From an uncultured Parabacteroides sp. (GTDB lineage: Bacteria > Bacteroidota > Bacteroidia > Bacteroidales > Tannerellaceae), in NCBI GenBank assembly GCA_949298575.1, contig CASFXH010000003.1, positions 23,416 to 87,415 of the forward strand: 64,000 nucleotides of DNA. Direction: 5' to 3'. The notes beneath the pieces are model-generated. The model was not told where the DNA came from, ran no database searches, and saw nothing but the letters and a program-made list of their open reading frames with translations. Numbering within the stretch: the stretch's first letter is position 1; each line of letters starts with the position of its first letter. Made by a program: the position numbers and the translations under genes. This document shows positions 7,841 to 16,767 of this stretch, piece after piece.

Positions 7841-8993
7841 GATCTCTTTATTGGCGAAAGTGGTCCTGGCCATTCTTCTTGGCGTCTTGTTCGGGCAATT
7901 CCTGCCCGCGAGCCTGGCCCGGATCTTTGTCACGTTCAATTCCCTGTTCAGTGAGTTTCTCTCCTTCTCTATCCCGTTAATTATCGTAGGTCTCGTGGCC
8001 CCGGCGATCGGGGAGTTAGGGCGCGGAGCCGGCAAGCTTTTGCTGATTACGGCCTTGCTCGCTTATGGATCGACTCTTTTCTCCGGTTTTTTTACCTATT
8101 TCAGTTGCGAGCTTGCCTTCCCCTTCATTATACCCTCCAGCGCGGAACTCGTTTCCGCCGATAACCCGGGCGACTTTATGCTGCAACCCTATTTCACGGT
8201 CGCGATGCCTCCCTTGATGGACGTGATGACCGCGCTCTTGCTCTCGTTCACGTTTGGCCTTGGTCTTTCTAATATCGGGGGAACCGCTCTGCGTGATGTC
8301 TTTCGGGATATTAAAGATATCGTCACGCTCCTGATCGAAGTGGTGATCATCCCCCTTCTTCCTCTCCATATCTTTGGTATCTTCCTCAACATGACCGTCA
8401 GCGGACAAGTCATGAGCATTATCTCCATGTTCTTGAAAGTGATTATCATCATATTCATTTTGCATATTTTGCTTTTGTTGATCCAATTCTCCGCGGCGGG
8501 CGCTGTCGCCAAGAAGAACCCGATCCGGTTGCTGAAAAATATGCTCCCGGCCTACGCGACCGCGTTGGGCACCCAATCGTCGGCGGCCACCATTCCCGTC
8601 ACGCTAGCCCAAACCCTCAAGAACGGGGTGCGCGAGAATATCGCGATCTTCACGGTCCCCCTTTGCGCCACCATTCATTTGGCGGGAAGCACGCTCAAGA
8701 TCGTGGCCTGCGCGATGGCGATCCTGATCATGTCGGGCGAACCGATCCTCTTCAGCCAATTTAGCGGTTTTATCCTCATGCTGGGCATCGCGATGGTGGC
8801 GGCGCCAGGCGTTCCAGGTGGCGCGATCATGGCGGCCTTGGGTATTTTACAAGACATGTTGGGCTTTAATGAGACCATGCAAGCCTTGATCATCGCCTTG
8901 TATATCGCGATGGACAGTTTTGGTACCGCCTGCAACGTGACGGGCGATGGGGCGATCGCTGTTGTGGTTGATCGGATTTCGAAAGACGTGTAA
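7827..8993 (+). CDS. dicarboxylate/amino acid:cation symporter (DAACS family)
   Basis: 388 aa, multi-pass membrane protein. Recognisable elements are FSIPLIIVGLVAPAI and the Ser-rich re-entrant loop GTQSSAATIPVTLAQ (~250). Further on are AGSTLKIV, GIAMVAAPGVPGGAIMAALG and DSFGTACNVTGDGAIAVVVDR, the last matching the substrate/Na+-binding NxxxD region of GltP/DctA-type carriers. It takes up C4-dicarboxylates or acidic/neutral amino acids with Na+ or H+; the exact substrate cannot be told. Translationally coupled to the nhaC-like gene. Confidence 0.9.
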   Translation: MKKIKISLLAKVVLAILLGVLFGQFLPASLARIFVTFNSLFSEFLSFSIPLIIVGLVAPAIGELGRGAGKLLLITALLAYGSTLFSGFFTYFSCELAFPFIIPSSAELVSADNPGDFMLQPYFTVAMPPLMDVMTALLLSFTFGLGLSNIGGTALRDVFRDIKDIVTLLIEVVIIPLLPLHIFGIFLNMTVSGQVMSIISMFLKVIIIIFILHILLLLIQFSAAGAVAKKNPIRLLKNMLPAYATALGTQSSAATIPVTLAQTLKNGVRENIAIFTVPLCATIHLAGSTLKIVACAMAILIMSGEPILFSQFSGFILMLGIAMVAAPGVPGGAIMAALGILQDMLGFNETMQALIIALYIAMDSFGTACNVTGDGAIAVVVDRISKDV

Positions 8994-9037
8994 CACTTTT
9001 GTAATATCTTTGTTATCCTGTATAAATCCGCGTCTTA

Positions 9038-9045
9038 TACTTTCG
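9038..9045 (+). promoter_or_regulatory. putative -7 element for the phosphate transporter
   Basis: TACTTTCG within TATACTTTCGCGG. The same 13-mer occurs on the minus strand at 32157-32169 before another gene. It matches a TAnnTTTG variant 23 bp before the start codon. Confidence 0.45.
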
Positions 9046-9067
9046 CGGCAAAATTTTAACAGCAAGT

Positions 9068-11323
9068 ATGGAGCTCTTTTATTTATTTTTAGTCGTATTT
9101 CTATTTGTCTTAGCTGTCGTCGACTTGTCCGTTGGAGTCAGCAATGATGCCGTCAACTTCCTGAACGCGGCGATCGGTTCAAAAGCGGCCTCGTTCAGGG
9201 TCATTCTCTTAATCGCCGCGTTAGGTGTCTTCGTGGGAGCCTCCTTGTCGAACGGCATGATGGATATCGCCCGGCATGGTATTTTCCAACCGCAGCATTT
9301 CTATTTCTCGGAAATCATGTGTATCCTTGCGGCGGTCATGCTGACCGATGTGGTGCTCTTGGATATCTTTAACTCATTAGGGCTTCCGACTTCCACCACG
9401 GTCTCAATGGTTTTTGAGCTGGTGGGCGGTACGGTCGCCATTTCCTTGATGAAAATCGCGGCGTCTGATGGCTTTTACAAATTGGGCGACTTGTTGAATA
9501 CGGAACAAGCCTTCACCGTGATTTTAGGTATCTTCCTCTCGGTGGCGATCGCCTTCTTCTTCGGAATGGTCGTGCAATACATCTCCCGCTTGATCTTTTC
9601 TTTCAATTACAAAAAGACTTCGAAATATTTTATTGGTGTTTACGCGGGTCTCGCCGCGACATCCATCATCTATTTCATGCTGATCAAAGGCTTGAAAGGA
9701 AGCGCGTTCATGACGCCAGAACTTAACGATCTTATCCACTCCTATACGGATACGATCTTGATCGTCTGTCTGGTTTTCTTCTCCATACTGATGCAGATCC
9801 TTCACTTCCTAAAGGTGAATGTTTTCAAGATCGTCATATTGATGGGTACGTTCGCTTTAGCTTTGGCTTTCGCGGGCAATGATTTGGTGAACTTCATAGG
9901 TGTGCCGTTAGCCGGATATTCTTCTTACATGGACTTGAAAGCGGGTGGCGGAGAAGCTGAGACATTCTTGATGACCTCTTTGTTGGAATCCGCGAAAACC
10001 CCGTGGTATTTCCTTGTAGCCGCTGGCGCGGTCATGGTTTTTGCCTTATGTACTTCAAAGAAGGCGCAAAACGTGGTGAAAACATCTTTGGATCTATCCA
10101 GGCAATCGGAAGGTGAAGAGATGTTTGGCACCTCACCCGTCGCCCGCGTATTGGTGCGTCATTGCAGCAGTCTTTCAGCCACGCTCCTGAGTGTTGTTCC
10201 ATCTTCCACGAAGAAATGGATCGACAGCCGGTTCAATCAGGACGAGATGATCATGGAGGAAAAAGCCAGTTTCGACCTTGTGCGCGCTTCGGTCAACGTC
10301 GTCTTGTCCGGTTTGCTTATCGCGGTTGGTACTTCTCTTAAGTTGCCGCTTTCCACAACCTACGTCGCGTTCATGGTCGCGATGGGTTCCTCTTTAGCCG
10401 ACCGGGCTTGGGGGCGCGAGAGTGCCGTTTACCGCATTACGGGTGTCTTGTCCGTGATCGGCGGTTGGTTTATTACGGCCGGTGCCGCTTTTACGATTTG
10501 CTTTTTCGTCTCCTTACTCATTTATTGGGGGGGCGTACCGGCTTTGGCGGCCATGATTGCTCTAGCGATCTATTCCTTGATCCGCAGCCAAATCGCTTAC
10601 AAGAAAAAGCAGCGTAAAGAAGCTTTGCAAGAGGAAGTGAACACGACGGTATCCAAATTGCGTAAAGCGACCAGCTCGATCGAGGCGCTGCGACTTTTCC
10701 GCGAACATAGCCGCGAGGAGTTGGAAGAAAACTTCCGTTTCTCATCAGACATTTTGAATCGTGCCGTGCAAGGCTTCATCCATGAGAATTTGAAGGATTT
10801 GCGAAAAATTCTCTCCCTGATCAAAGAACGGAAGATTCACTTGAAACAGGAAAAACGGGTCGGCACCCTTGGCGTAACCCAATTGGATCGTAACATCGCG
10901 ATCGAAAAAGGGCTTTATTACTACCAAAGTAACGACTTTTCCAGCGAGATCGTTTTCAGCTTAAGCCGTTTGGCCGAGTCTTGTAAAGACCATATCGATA
11001 ACAACTTCAACCCCTTGAACTCTACGCAAGTTGAGGAATTCAACCAGGAAACGGCCCGAATCGTTAACTTTTTGAACCGTTGTGCCGATATGATTCGCAA
11101 AAACACTTATGCCGGTTTCGATGATCTGATCGCGGAGTCAAACACGTTAAACGCTCAGTTGATTAGTCTTAAGAAAGCCGAGCTGAAACGCGTCCAAGCC
11201 CAAGGCAACGGGAGCACGAAGGTCAGCATGGTTTATTTGACCATCGTTCAAGAGGAGCAAAACGTCGTCGCGTTCTCCACGAACCTTGTCAAGGTAAGCC
11301 GTAAATTCCAAATCGAGAGTTAA
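9068..11323 (+). CDS. Pit-type inorganic phosphate transporter with PhoU-like C-terminal domain
   Basis: 751 aa. Residues ~1-520 are a Pit/PiT permease with duplicated signatures: GVSNDAVNFLNAAIG (~23) followed by GLPTSTTVSMVFELVGG, and LPLSTTYVAFMVAMGSSLADRAW (~420) in the second half. After the last transmembrane segment (~490-510) comes a ~230-residue soluble helical domain (KLRKATSSIEALRLF, IHENLKDLRKILSLIKERK). Its length and heptads resemble the PhoU-like domain often fused to Pit proteins in Bacteroidetes. It probably gates H+/Na+-coupled phosphate uptake. No PhoR/PhoB or pst genes are near. Confidence 0.92.
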   Translation: MELFYLFLVVFLFVLAVVDLSVGVSNDAVNFLNAAIGSKAASFRVILLIAALGVFVGASLSNGMMDIARHGIFQPQHFYFSEIMCILAAVMLTDVVLLDIFNSLGLPTSTTVSMVFELVGGTVAISLMKIAASDGFYKLGDLLNTEQAFTVILGIFLSVAIAFFFGMVVQYISRLIFSFNYKKTSKYFIGVYAGLAATSIIYFMLIKGLKGSAFMTPELNDLIHSYTDTILIVCLVFFSILMQILHFLKVNVFKIVILMGTFALALAFAGNDLVNFIGVPLAGYSSYMDLKAGGGEAETFLMTSLLESAKTPWYFLVAAGAVMVFALCTSKKAQNVVKTSLDLSRQSEGEEMFGTSPVARVLVRHCSSLSATLLSVVPSSTKKWIDSRFNQDEMIMEEKASFDLVRASVNVVLSGLLIAVGTSLKLPLSTTYVAFMVAMGSSLADRAWGRESAVYRITGVLSVIGGWFITAGAAFTICFFVSLLIYWGGVPALAAMIALAIYSLIRSQIAYKKKQRKEALQEEVNTTVSKLRKATSSIEALRLFREHSREELEENFRFSSDILNRAVQGFIHENLKDLRKILSLIKERKIHLKQEKRVGTLGVTQLDRNIAIEKGLYYYQSNDFSSEIVFSLSRLAESCKDHIDNNFNPLNSTQVEEFNQETARIVNFLNRCADMIRKNTYAGFDDLIAESNTLNAQLISLKKAELKRVQAQGNGSTKVSMVYLTIVQEEQNVVAFSTNLVKVSRKFQIES

Positions 11324-11360
11324 TCATAGCCGATCAGGAGCCTAATCGGGAGGGATTTCT

Positions 11361-11368
11361 TATATTTG
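11361..11368 (+). promoter_or_regulatory. putative -7 element for the S41 protease gene
   Basis: TATATTTG fits TAnnTTTG, 25 bp before the start at 11394. A TTTG at -33 is not evident. Confidence 0.4.
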
Positions 11369-11393
11369 TCCGCGACATTTAAAATTAGGACAA

Positions 11394-14300
11394 ATGAAGA
11401 AAAATGTACTACTCTCGGTCTTAGCCGCGGCGACACTTCCTATTTGTCTCTCGGCTGAGGAGGCCCGGCTGCTGCGATTCCCCGCCACCAATGGTTCGGA
11501 GATCGTTTTCTCGTATGCCGGTGATCTCTACAAGGTATCTATCAATGGGGGAGAAGCGAGAAGGCTTACTTCCTATACCGGTTATGAACTTTTCGCCCGT
11601 TTCTCGCCCGACGGGAAAACGATCGCTTTTACGGGCGGATACGATGGCAATAACGAGGTTTACACCATGCCGGCGGAAGGCGGTGAGCCCGTTCGTGTGA
11701 CTTATACGGCCACCAATAGTCGTGATGATTTGGGCGATCGCATGGGCCCGAACAACATCGTGATGACATGGACGCCCGATGGGAATGAGATCGTTTACCG
11801 GAACCGCATTGGCGATGGATTCTCCGGAAAGCTCTATACGGTCGGTAAGGATGGTGGGCTTTCCCAAGCTATTCCCCTGCCGGAGGGTGGCTTTTGTTCC
11901 TATGCGCCGGATGGGAAAAGGCTCGCGTACAACCGGGTCATGCGGGAGTTCCGGACTTGGAAGTATTACAAGGGAGGTATGGCCGATGATGTCTGGATCT
12001 ATGACCCGGATAAGCGGACGGTCGAGAACATTACCCACAATGAGGCCCAGGATATTTTCCCAATGTGGATCGGGGATGAGATCTATTTCGCCTCGGACCG
12101 GGATCATACGATGAACCTCTTCGTCTACAACACCCAAACCAAGCAAACCACTAAGGTCACCAATTTCACGGAGTACGACGTGAAGTTCCCCAGTTGTTTC
12201 GGGAATACCATCGTCTTTGAGAACGGGGGCTACATTTACAAGCTCGACGCCTCCACCAAGCAGGCGGAGAAGGTCAGCGTGACGCTCGCGGCCGACAATG
12301 TCTATGCTCGGACAGAATATAAAGCGGGCGCGGACTACGTGACGACCGTCAGTGTCTCGCCGAATGGGAAGAGACTTGCGGTCACGTCGCGCGGTGAAGT
12401 CTTCAACGTCCCGACGAAGGATGGCGTGACCAAGAATATCACGAGATCGCCCGGCGCTCACGATCGTTGCGCCGTCTGGAGCCCCGACGGGAAATGGATC
12501 GCCTACATCTCCGACGCGACGGGCGAGACTGAGATCTACCTCCAAGACGCGGAAGGCGGCGAGCCCGTGCAAGCGACCAAAAACAACGACACCTACATCT
12601 GGAATCTCAACTGGAGTCCCGATTCCAAGACGATTGTCTACACCGACCGCAAGAACCGCGTCCGTGCGCTCGACGTAGCCTCCAAGCGAGTGACGACCCT
12701 CTCCGAATTCCCGATGGGCGCGCCGAGGCAAGTCACTTTCTCGCCCGACAGCCGCTGGATCACCTACGCCCGTGTCGCGGAAAACAACTATTCCATTATC
12801 TATTTATATAATATGCTAGAGAAGAAGGAATACCCCGTCACCGACAAGTGGTACGAGTCCGCTTCGCCCGTGTTCAGCACCGACGGCCGGTATCTGGTCT
12901 TCTCCTCCAACAGGGATTTTGACCCGACTTACGGGCAACTGGAGTGGAACCATGTCTATAACAATATGGGAGGTGTCTATTTGGCTTTGCTCGCCGCCGA
13001 TACGCCGTCGCCTTTCCTGGAGCGGGATGAGGCGGGCGTAAGCGCTGAGGAGGCCCAGACGGAGGCGGCAGGCGAGGCGGTGCCGACAGTTAAAGTCGAT
13101 CCCGAAGGCCTTTCGGACCGGATCCTCCATCTCCCCCTGCCCGGCTCGCGTTATTACAGCCTTTTCTCGGACGGCGAGCGGGTCTACTATTATAATCAAG
13201 GGAAGATGAAATATTTCGACCTGAAGGCCCAGAAGGAAGAAACCTTGTGCGAGGCCATGATGCAGGTTGAGCCCGGAAAGAAGCCGGCCCTCTTCATGAA
13301 AGGTGGCGGCGAGTTCTACGTGGCCGAGTTGCCTAAGGCGCCGATCACGCTGTCCGACGCGGTCGACCTCGCCGACATGCGTGTCCTTGTCGACTACCCG
13401 AAGGAATGGGCGCAGATCTACGACGAGGCTTGGCGGGCTTTCCGCGATGGTTTCTATCTGGAGAATATGCACGGTAAGGACTGGAAAGCGCTCAAGGAAA
13501 AATACGCGTGCCTGCTGCCTTTCGTCAAGACGCGACTCGACTTGAACTACGTGATTGGGGAGCTGATTGGCGAGTTGGGCGTGGGCCACGCTTACGTGAA
13601 TCCGGGCGAGATGCCCCGTGGAAAACGCGTCTCGATGGGCCTCTTGGGCGCCGAGATCTCGCGGGATAAGAGCGGTTTCTTCCGCTTGGAGAAGATCCTG
13701 CCCGGAGCCTCGTGGAGCGAGAAACTGCGCTCGCCCTTGACCGAACCGGGGATCGAGGCTCAGGCGGGCGACTACATCGTCGCGATCGATGGCGTCCCGA
13801 CCAATTCGGTGAACGATCTTTATAAACTCTTGGTCGGTAAGGCCAACGTCGCGACAGAGCTTTCGCTCAACAGCCAGCCCAAGCTCGACGGCGCCCGCCG
13901 TGTCGTGATCCGTCCGCTGGCCGAGGAATATTCTCTCTATCATTACAATTGGATCCAGGAGAACATCCGGAAGGTGGATGAGGCTACGGATGGCCGTGTC
14001 GGCTACATCTATATCCCCGACATGGGGCCGGAGGGGCTCAACGAGTTCTCCCGCTATTTCTATCCCCAGCTCGATAAGGAAGGGCTTATCATCGACGACC
14101 GGGCCAACGGCGGCGGCAACGTCTCGCCCATGATCCTCGAACGGCTGGCCCGCGAGCCTTATCGCCTGACGATGCGCCGCGGCTCGAACCTCATCAACAC
14201 CGTCCCCGACGGGACGCTGGTCGGCCCTATGGTCTGCCTGATCAACAAATATTCCGCGTCCGACGGCGACCTCTTCCCCTGGGGCTTCCGGGCTTTGGGC

Positions 14301-14597
14301 TTGGGGAAACTGATCGGTACGCGCACTTGGGGAGGTATCATCGGCATCAGCGGACCCCTGCCCTACATGGACGGGACCGACATTCGTGTGCCCTTCTTCA
14401 CGAGCTATGACCCCAAGACGGGCGACTGGATCATCGAGAACCATGGCGTCGGCCCCGACATTGAGGTAGACAACGACCCGATCCGCGAGTGGAACGGCGA
14501 GGATCAACAACTCGACCGCGCCATCCAAGAGGTGATGAGCCAACTCAAGGACCGCAAGCCCCTGCCGCCTGTCCCCGCGCCGAGGGTTTGGAAATGA
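11394..14597 (+). CDS. exported tricorn-like protease (S41 family) with beta-propeller
   Basis: 1067 aa with a signal peptide (residues ~1-21, ending LSAEE). Residues ~25-540 carry repeated beta-propeller blades of the PD40/WD40-like type (ARFSPDGKTIAFTG, WSPDGKWIAYISD, WSPDSKTIVYTD, FSTDGRYLVFSS). A second propeller-like stretch and a helical segment follow. Then come a PDZ-like domain (~755-840; DYIVAIDGVPTNSVNDLYK) and the C-terminal S41 domain (~860-1060), with the nucleophile Ser in NKYSASDGD (~954) and GTRTWGGIIG. This matches archaeal tricorn protease homologues used by Bacteroidetes for periplasmic peptide degradation. Unlinked to any peptidase operon here. Confidence 0.92.
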   Translation: MKKNVLLSVLAAATLPICLSAEEARLLRFPATNGSEIVFSYAGDLYKVSINGGEARRLTSYTGYELFARFSPDGKTIAFTGGYDGNNEVYTMPAEGGEPVRVTYTATNSRDDLGDRMGPNNIVMTWTPDGNEIVYRNRIGDGFSGKLYTVGKDGGLSQAIPLPEGGFCSYAPDGKRLAYNRVMREFRTWKYYKGGMADDVWIYDPDKRTVENITHNEAQDIFPMWIGDEIYFASDRDHTMNLFVYNTQTKQTTKVTNFTEYDVKFPSCFGNTIVFENGGYIYKLDASTKQAEKVSVTLAADNVYARTEYKAGADYVTTVSVSPNGKRLAVTSRGEVFNVPTKDGVTKNITRSPGAHDRCAVWSPDGKWIAYISDATGETEIYLQDAEGGEPVQATKNNDTYIWNLNWSPDSKTIVYTDRKNRVRALDVASKRVTTLSEFPMGAPRQVTFSPDSRWITYARVAENNYSIIYLYNMLEKKEYPVTDKWYESASPVFSTDGRYLVFSSNRDFDPTYGQLEWNHVYNNMGGVYLALLAADTPSPFLERDEAGVSAEEAQTEAAGEAVPTVKVDPEGLSDRILHLPLPGSRYYSLFSDGERVYYYNQGKMKYFDLKAQKEETLCEAMMQVEPGKKPALFMKGGGEFYVAELPKAPITLSDAVDLADMRVLVDYPKEWAQIYDEAWRAFRDGFYLENMHGKDWKALKEKYACLLPFVKTRLDLNYVIGELIGELGVGHAYVNPGEMPRGKRVSMGLLGAEISRDKSGFFRLEKILPGASWSEKLRSPLTEPGIEAQAGDYIVAIDGVPTNSVNDLYKLLVGKANVATELSLNSQPKLDGARRVVIRPLAEEYSLYHYNWIQENIRKVDEATDGRVGYIYIPDMGPEGLNEFSRYFYPQLDKEGLIIDDRANGGGNVSPMILERLAREPYRLTMRRGSNLINTVPDGTLVGPMVCLINKYSASDGDLFPWGFRALGLGKLIGTRTWGGIIGISGPLPYMDGTDIRVPFFTSYDPKTGDWIIENHGVGPDIEVDNDPIREWNGEDQQLDRAIQEVMSQLKDRKPLPPVPAPRVWK

Positions 14598-14610
14598 AAA
14601 GTTTGAGTGA

Positions 14611-14668
14611 GCGTGTGTGAAAAGCTCCCCCGTGAGGGGAGCTGTCAGCGCAGCTGACTGAGGGGTTG
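14611..14668 (+). repeat. double-hairpin repeat, copy 1
   Basis: Ordered blocks: GTGTGTG, stem AGCTCCCC...GGGGAGCT, stem GTCAGC-GCA-GCTGAC, then TGAGGGGTTG. Same unit as in the repeats around the DUF559 gene at 22.7-23.7 kb. Confidence 0.8.
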
Positions 14669-14716
14669 ACTGATGGGTTACATGAAAAAAGTTTTTGATG
14701 TTTTCTTGGTTTATTC

Positions 14717-14773
14717 CGACCCCTCACCCGCTTCGCGGGAGCTCCCCTCTCGGGGGAGCTTTCCACACACGCT
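14717..14773 (-). repeat. double-hairpin repeat, copy 2 (inverted)
   Basis: Reverse-complement copy of the 14611-14668 unit. The second hairpin has changed to CCCGC-GAA-GCGGG, a compensatory change that keeps the stem, which suggests selection for structure. Confidence 0.78.
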
Positions 14774-14800
14774 AGGGGAATGGAACCCAAGAGAGTATTC

Positions 14801-14827
14801 CGCTCCCCTCACGGGGGAGCTTTTTGA
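14801..14827 (-). repeat. double-hairpin repeat, partial copy 3
   Basis: Only the CTCCCC...GGGGAG stem-loop of the unit is present, just beyond the 3' end of the AraC-family gene. It may now serve as its terminator (T-run on one side). Confidence 0.55.
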
Positions 14828-14835
14828 GAGGCGCT

Positions 14836-15678
14836 TCACTTCCCATTCCGATACTCCAAAGGCCCGACTCCCACGTGCCGCTTGAAGTATTTCCCGAAAA
14901 AAGAAAGGCTTGGAAAATTCAGCGAATAGGCGATCTCCTGGATCGAAAGGTCCGTCTCCCGCAGGCGCGTCTTCGCCTCCATGATAATCATGCTCGAGAT
15001 CACCTCGCCGCACGTCTTGCCCGTCGCCTGGCGCACCGTCGTGCTCAGATGGGCCGGCGTGATGCCCAGCTTCTCGGCGTAGAACGAGACGCTCCGCTCA
15101 TGCGCGTAATGCCGCAACACCAGCTCGCCGAACGCCTTGCTGATCCGCTCGGCCGTCGTCTGGGCCTCGCGGGGCGGACGGTGCTGGAGGCCGCGACGGC
15201 CTATGGCGCTGAGGATGAAAAACAATTGGTACTTGATCGACTCCCGGTCGTCGAAATGCCCGCGGACGAAACTCTCGAGCGTCAGCTCCAGGTAGTTCCG
15301 CACCAGCGGCCGGTCGTCGTCGACAAGGCGGATCGCCGCGTTCTCGCGCAGGGCGTAGAAAACCCCCATGATGGGCTTGGGCCACGTGGCGTACTCGACG
15401 AACTCGCTCGAGTAGCCCAGGAAATAAACCTCCACCTCGTCGGAAATGGTATGGATCTGGAGGATGCTGTTCGGGAGGATCGTGATCACGTCGCCCGCCC
15501 GCACGTCATAGCGCACCAGGTTGATCGACGCCTCGACCGCCCCCCGCAAGCAATAAGCGATCACCATCGCCTTCAGTCGGCAAGGGTAGTTGGTATAAAG
15601 CTTCAGCACCTCCGAGGTGGTCAGCTTGCCCGCGATGAAGTCTTGCGGGATATCGATTTTAGGCAGTTCGTTTTCCAT
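14836..15678 (-). CDS. AraC family transcriptional regulator
   Basis: 280 aa from the ATG at 15678. Residues ~10-150 form a cupin-like ligand-binding half (YDVRAGDVITILPNSILQIH). Residues ~180-278 form the two-HTH AraC DNA-binding domain (YAEKLGITPAHLSTTVRQATG; LSIQEIAYSLNFPSLSFFGKYFKRHVGVGPLEYR). An upstream in-frame ATG at 15708 would place the -7 promoter element inside the coding region, so 15678 is preferred, which makes the leader extremely short. The gene is divergent from the DUF4493 lipoprotein locus and is the best candidate for its regulator (inference). Confidence 0.9.
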   Translation of the reverse strand: MENELPKIDIPQDFIAGKLTTSEVLKLYTNYPCRLKAMVIAYCLRGAVEASINLVRYDVRAGDVITILPNSILQIHTISDEVEVYFLGYSSEFVEYATWPKPIMGVFYALRENAAIRLVDDDRPLVRNYLELTLESFVRGHFDDRESIKYQLFFILSAIGRRGLQHRPPREAQTTAERISKAFGELVLRHYAHERSVSFYAEKLGITPAHLSTTVRQATGKTCGEVISSMIIMEAKTRLRETDLSIQEIAYSLNFPSLSFFGKYFKRHVGVGPLEYRNGK

Positions 15679-15683
15679 GTCCG

Positions 15684-15717
15684 CGAAGATAAACAAATCT
15701 TCCCCCAATCTAACAAA
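15684..15717 (-). promoter_or_regulatory. putative promoter of the AraC-family gene
   Basis: On the minus strand TTTG (15717-15714) and TATCTTCG (15691-15684) are separated by 22 nt. The -7 box ends only 5 nt before the chosen ATG, so the transcript may be leaderless or nearly so. Confidence 0.5.
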
Positions 15718-15757
15718 AAGGACACAAAACGTAAAAAATCGATCGCCCCCACCCTGT

Positions 15758-15781
15758 AGGAAGCCTATTTAAGCGCTTCCT
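15758..15781. promoter_or_regulatory. inverted repeat in divergent intergenic region (operator candidate)
   Basis: AGGAAGC (15758-15764) and GCTTCCT (15775-15781) form a perfect 7-bp inverted repeat with a 10-bp spacer, between the AraC-family gene and the DUF4493 locus. Confidence 0.4.
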
Positions 15782-15906
15782 CCCGATCTCTCCCTAAAAA
15801 ATAGAACACCGATTCCCATAAAAGGCTCTTTCGCGTATGCGGGGATTCGTGTTATTTCGCGACGGTGAAAAAGTGAGAAATTGTAACAACGATAAACAAA
15901 TATTGC

Positions 15907-16731
15907 ATGATGAAATTAACACAGATTTTTGGAGGGCTCCTCTGCGCCCTCGGAGGATGGGCGCTCACCGCCTGCTCGGCCGACGAGTCGACGGAGCAAC
16001 TCCTCGGCGAAGGGAAAGGCGCCGTCCGCATCGCCCTCGAGGCTGACGCGGGGTTTGGGCCCGCGACCAAGGCGGTGGATGAAAAAAACTATGTGACACA
16101 ACATCCCATTAGCGATTATACTGTACAAATATTGAAAGATGGAGCCCTCGTCTCTGGCATGGAGTGGAAATACTCGGATATCCCGGAGGGCCTGATCGAG
16201 CTGGGCAACGGGACGTACCAAATCGTGGCCTTCGACGGCGAGGAGTACAACGAGAACGCTTCTACCCGCGAGGGCATCTATATGTACGGGGAGACGAGCG
16301 TCGCGGTGGAAAGTAACCAAGTAACCCCTGAGACCATCCACTGCACCCCCGCCTGCGGCAAGCTGGTTGTCAAGTTCGACGAGAAGATGGCGGATTATTT
16401 CAACGATTACTCCATCCAGTTCAAGACGAAAGCGGCGGGAGAGGGAACCAGCGCCGCGGCTTGGCTGAAAACGGACACGGACCCCATTTACTTGAAACTG
16501 GAGGAAGGTGGCGAGACGGTCACGGCATCTTTCTCCATCATGAAGAAGGACGGCTCACCCGCCAACGTGAACGCCCTGACCAAGACGATGAAGTGGGGAA
16601 ACAGCTGGACCATCAACGTAAGCCCGAACCCCACCAGCACGTCGGGCAACCTCGGCATCACGATTACCATCGTAACGGATGATTTGAAGGAGGAAGAGGT
16701 ACCCATCGAGATTCCCTCGGAGTGGTTATAA
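15907..16731 (+). CDS. DUF4493 family lipoprotein (first of the locus)
   Basis: 274 aa. An SPII signal peptide ends in ALTAC (lipobox Cys ~23) followed by SADES, so it is probably surface- or outer-membrane-anchored. The body is a two-lobed beta domain of the DUF4493 type: GAVRIALEADAGF, YTVQILKDG, ELGNGTYQIVAFDG, then CGKLVVKFDEKM and a last lobe ending in TITIVTDDL. These proteins resemble fimbrillin-like adhesins in layout, but no function is established. It heads a same-strand series (36-bp and 13-bp gaps to the next two genes) and probably forms an operon with them. Confidence 0.82.
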   Translation: MMKLTQIFGGLLCALGGWALTACSADESTEQLLGEGKGAVRIALEADAGFGPATKAVDEKNYVTQHPISDYTVQILKDGALVSGMEWKYSDIPEGLIELGNGTYQIVAFDGEEYNENASTREGIYMYGETSVAVESNQVTPETIHCTPACGKLVVKFDEKMADYFNDYSIQFKTKAAGEGTSAAAWLKTDTDPIYLKLEEGGETVTASFSIMKKDGSPANVNALTKTMKWGNSWTINVSPNPTSTSGNLGITITIVTDDLKEEEVPIEIPSEWL

Positions 16732-16767
16732 ACAATATGTAGAACCTGGATTAAACAAGCGACGAAT

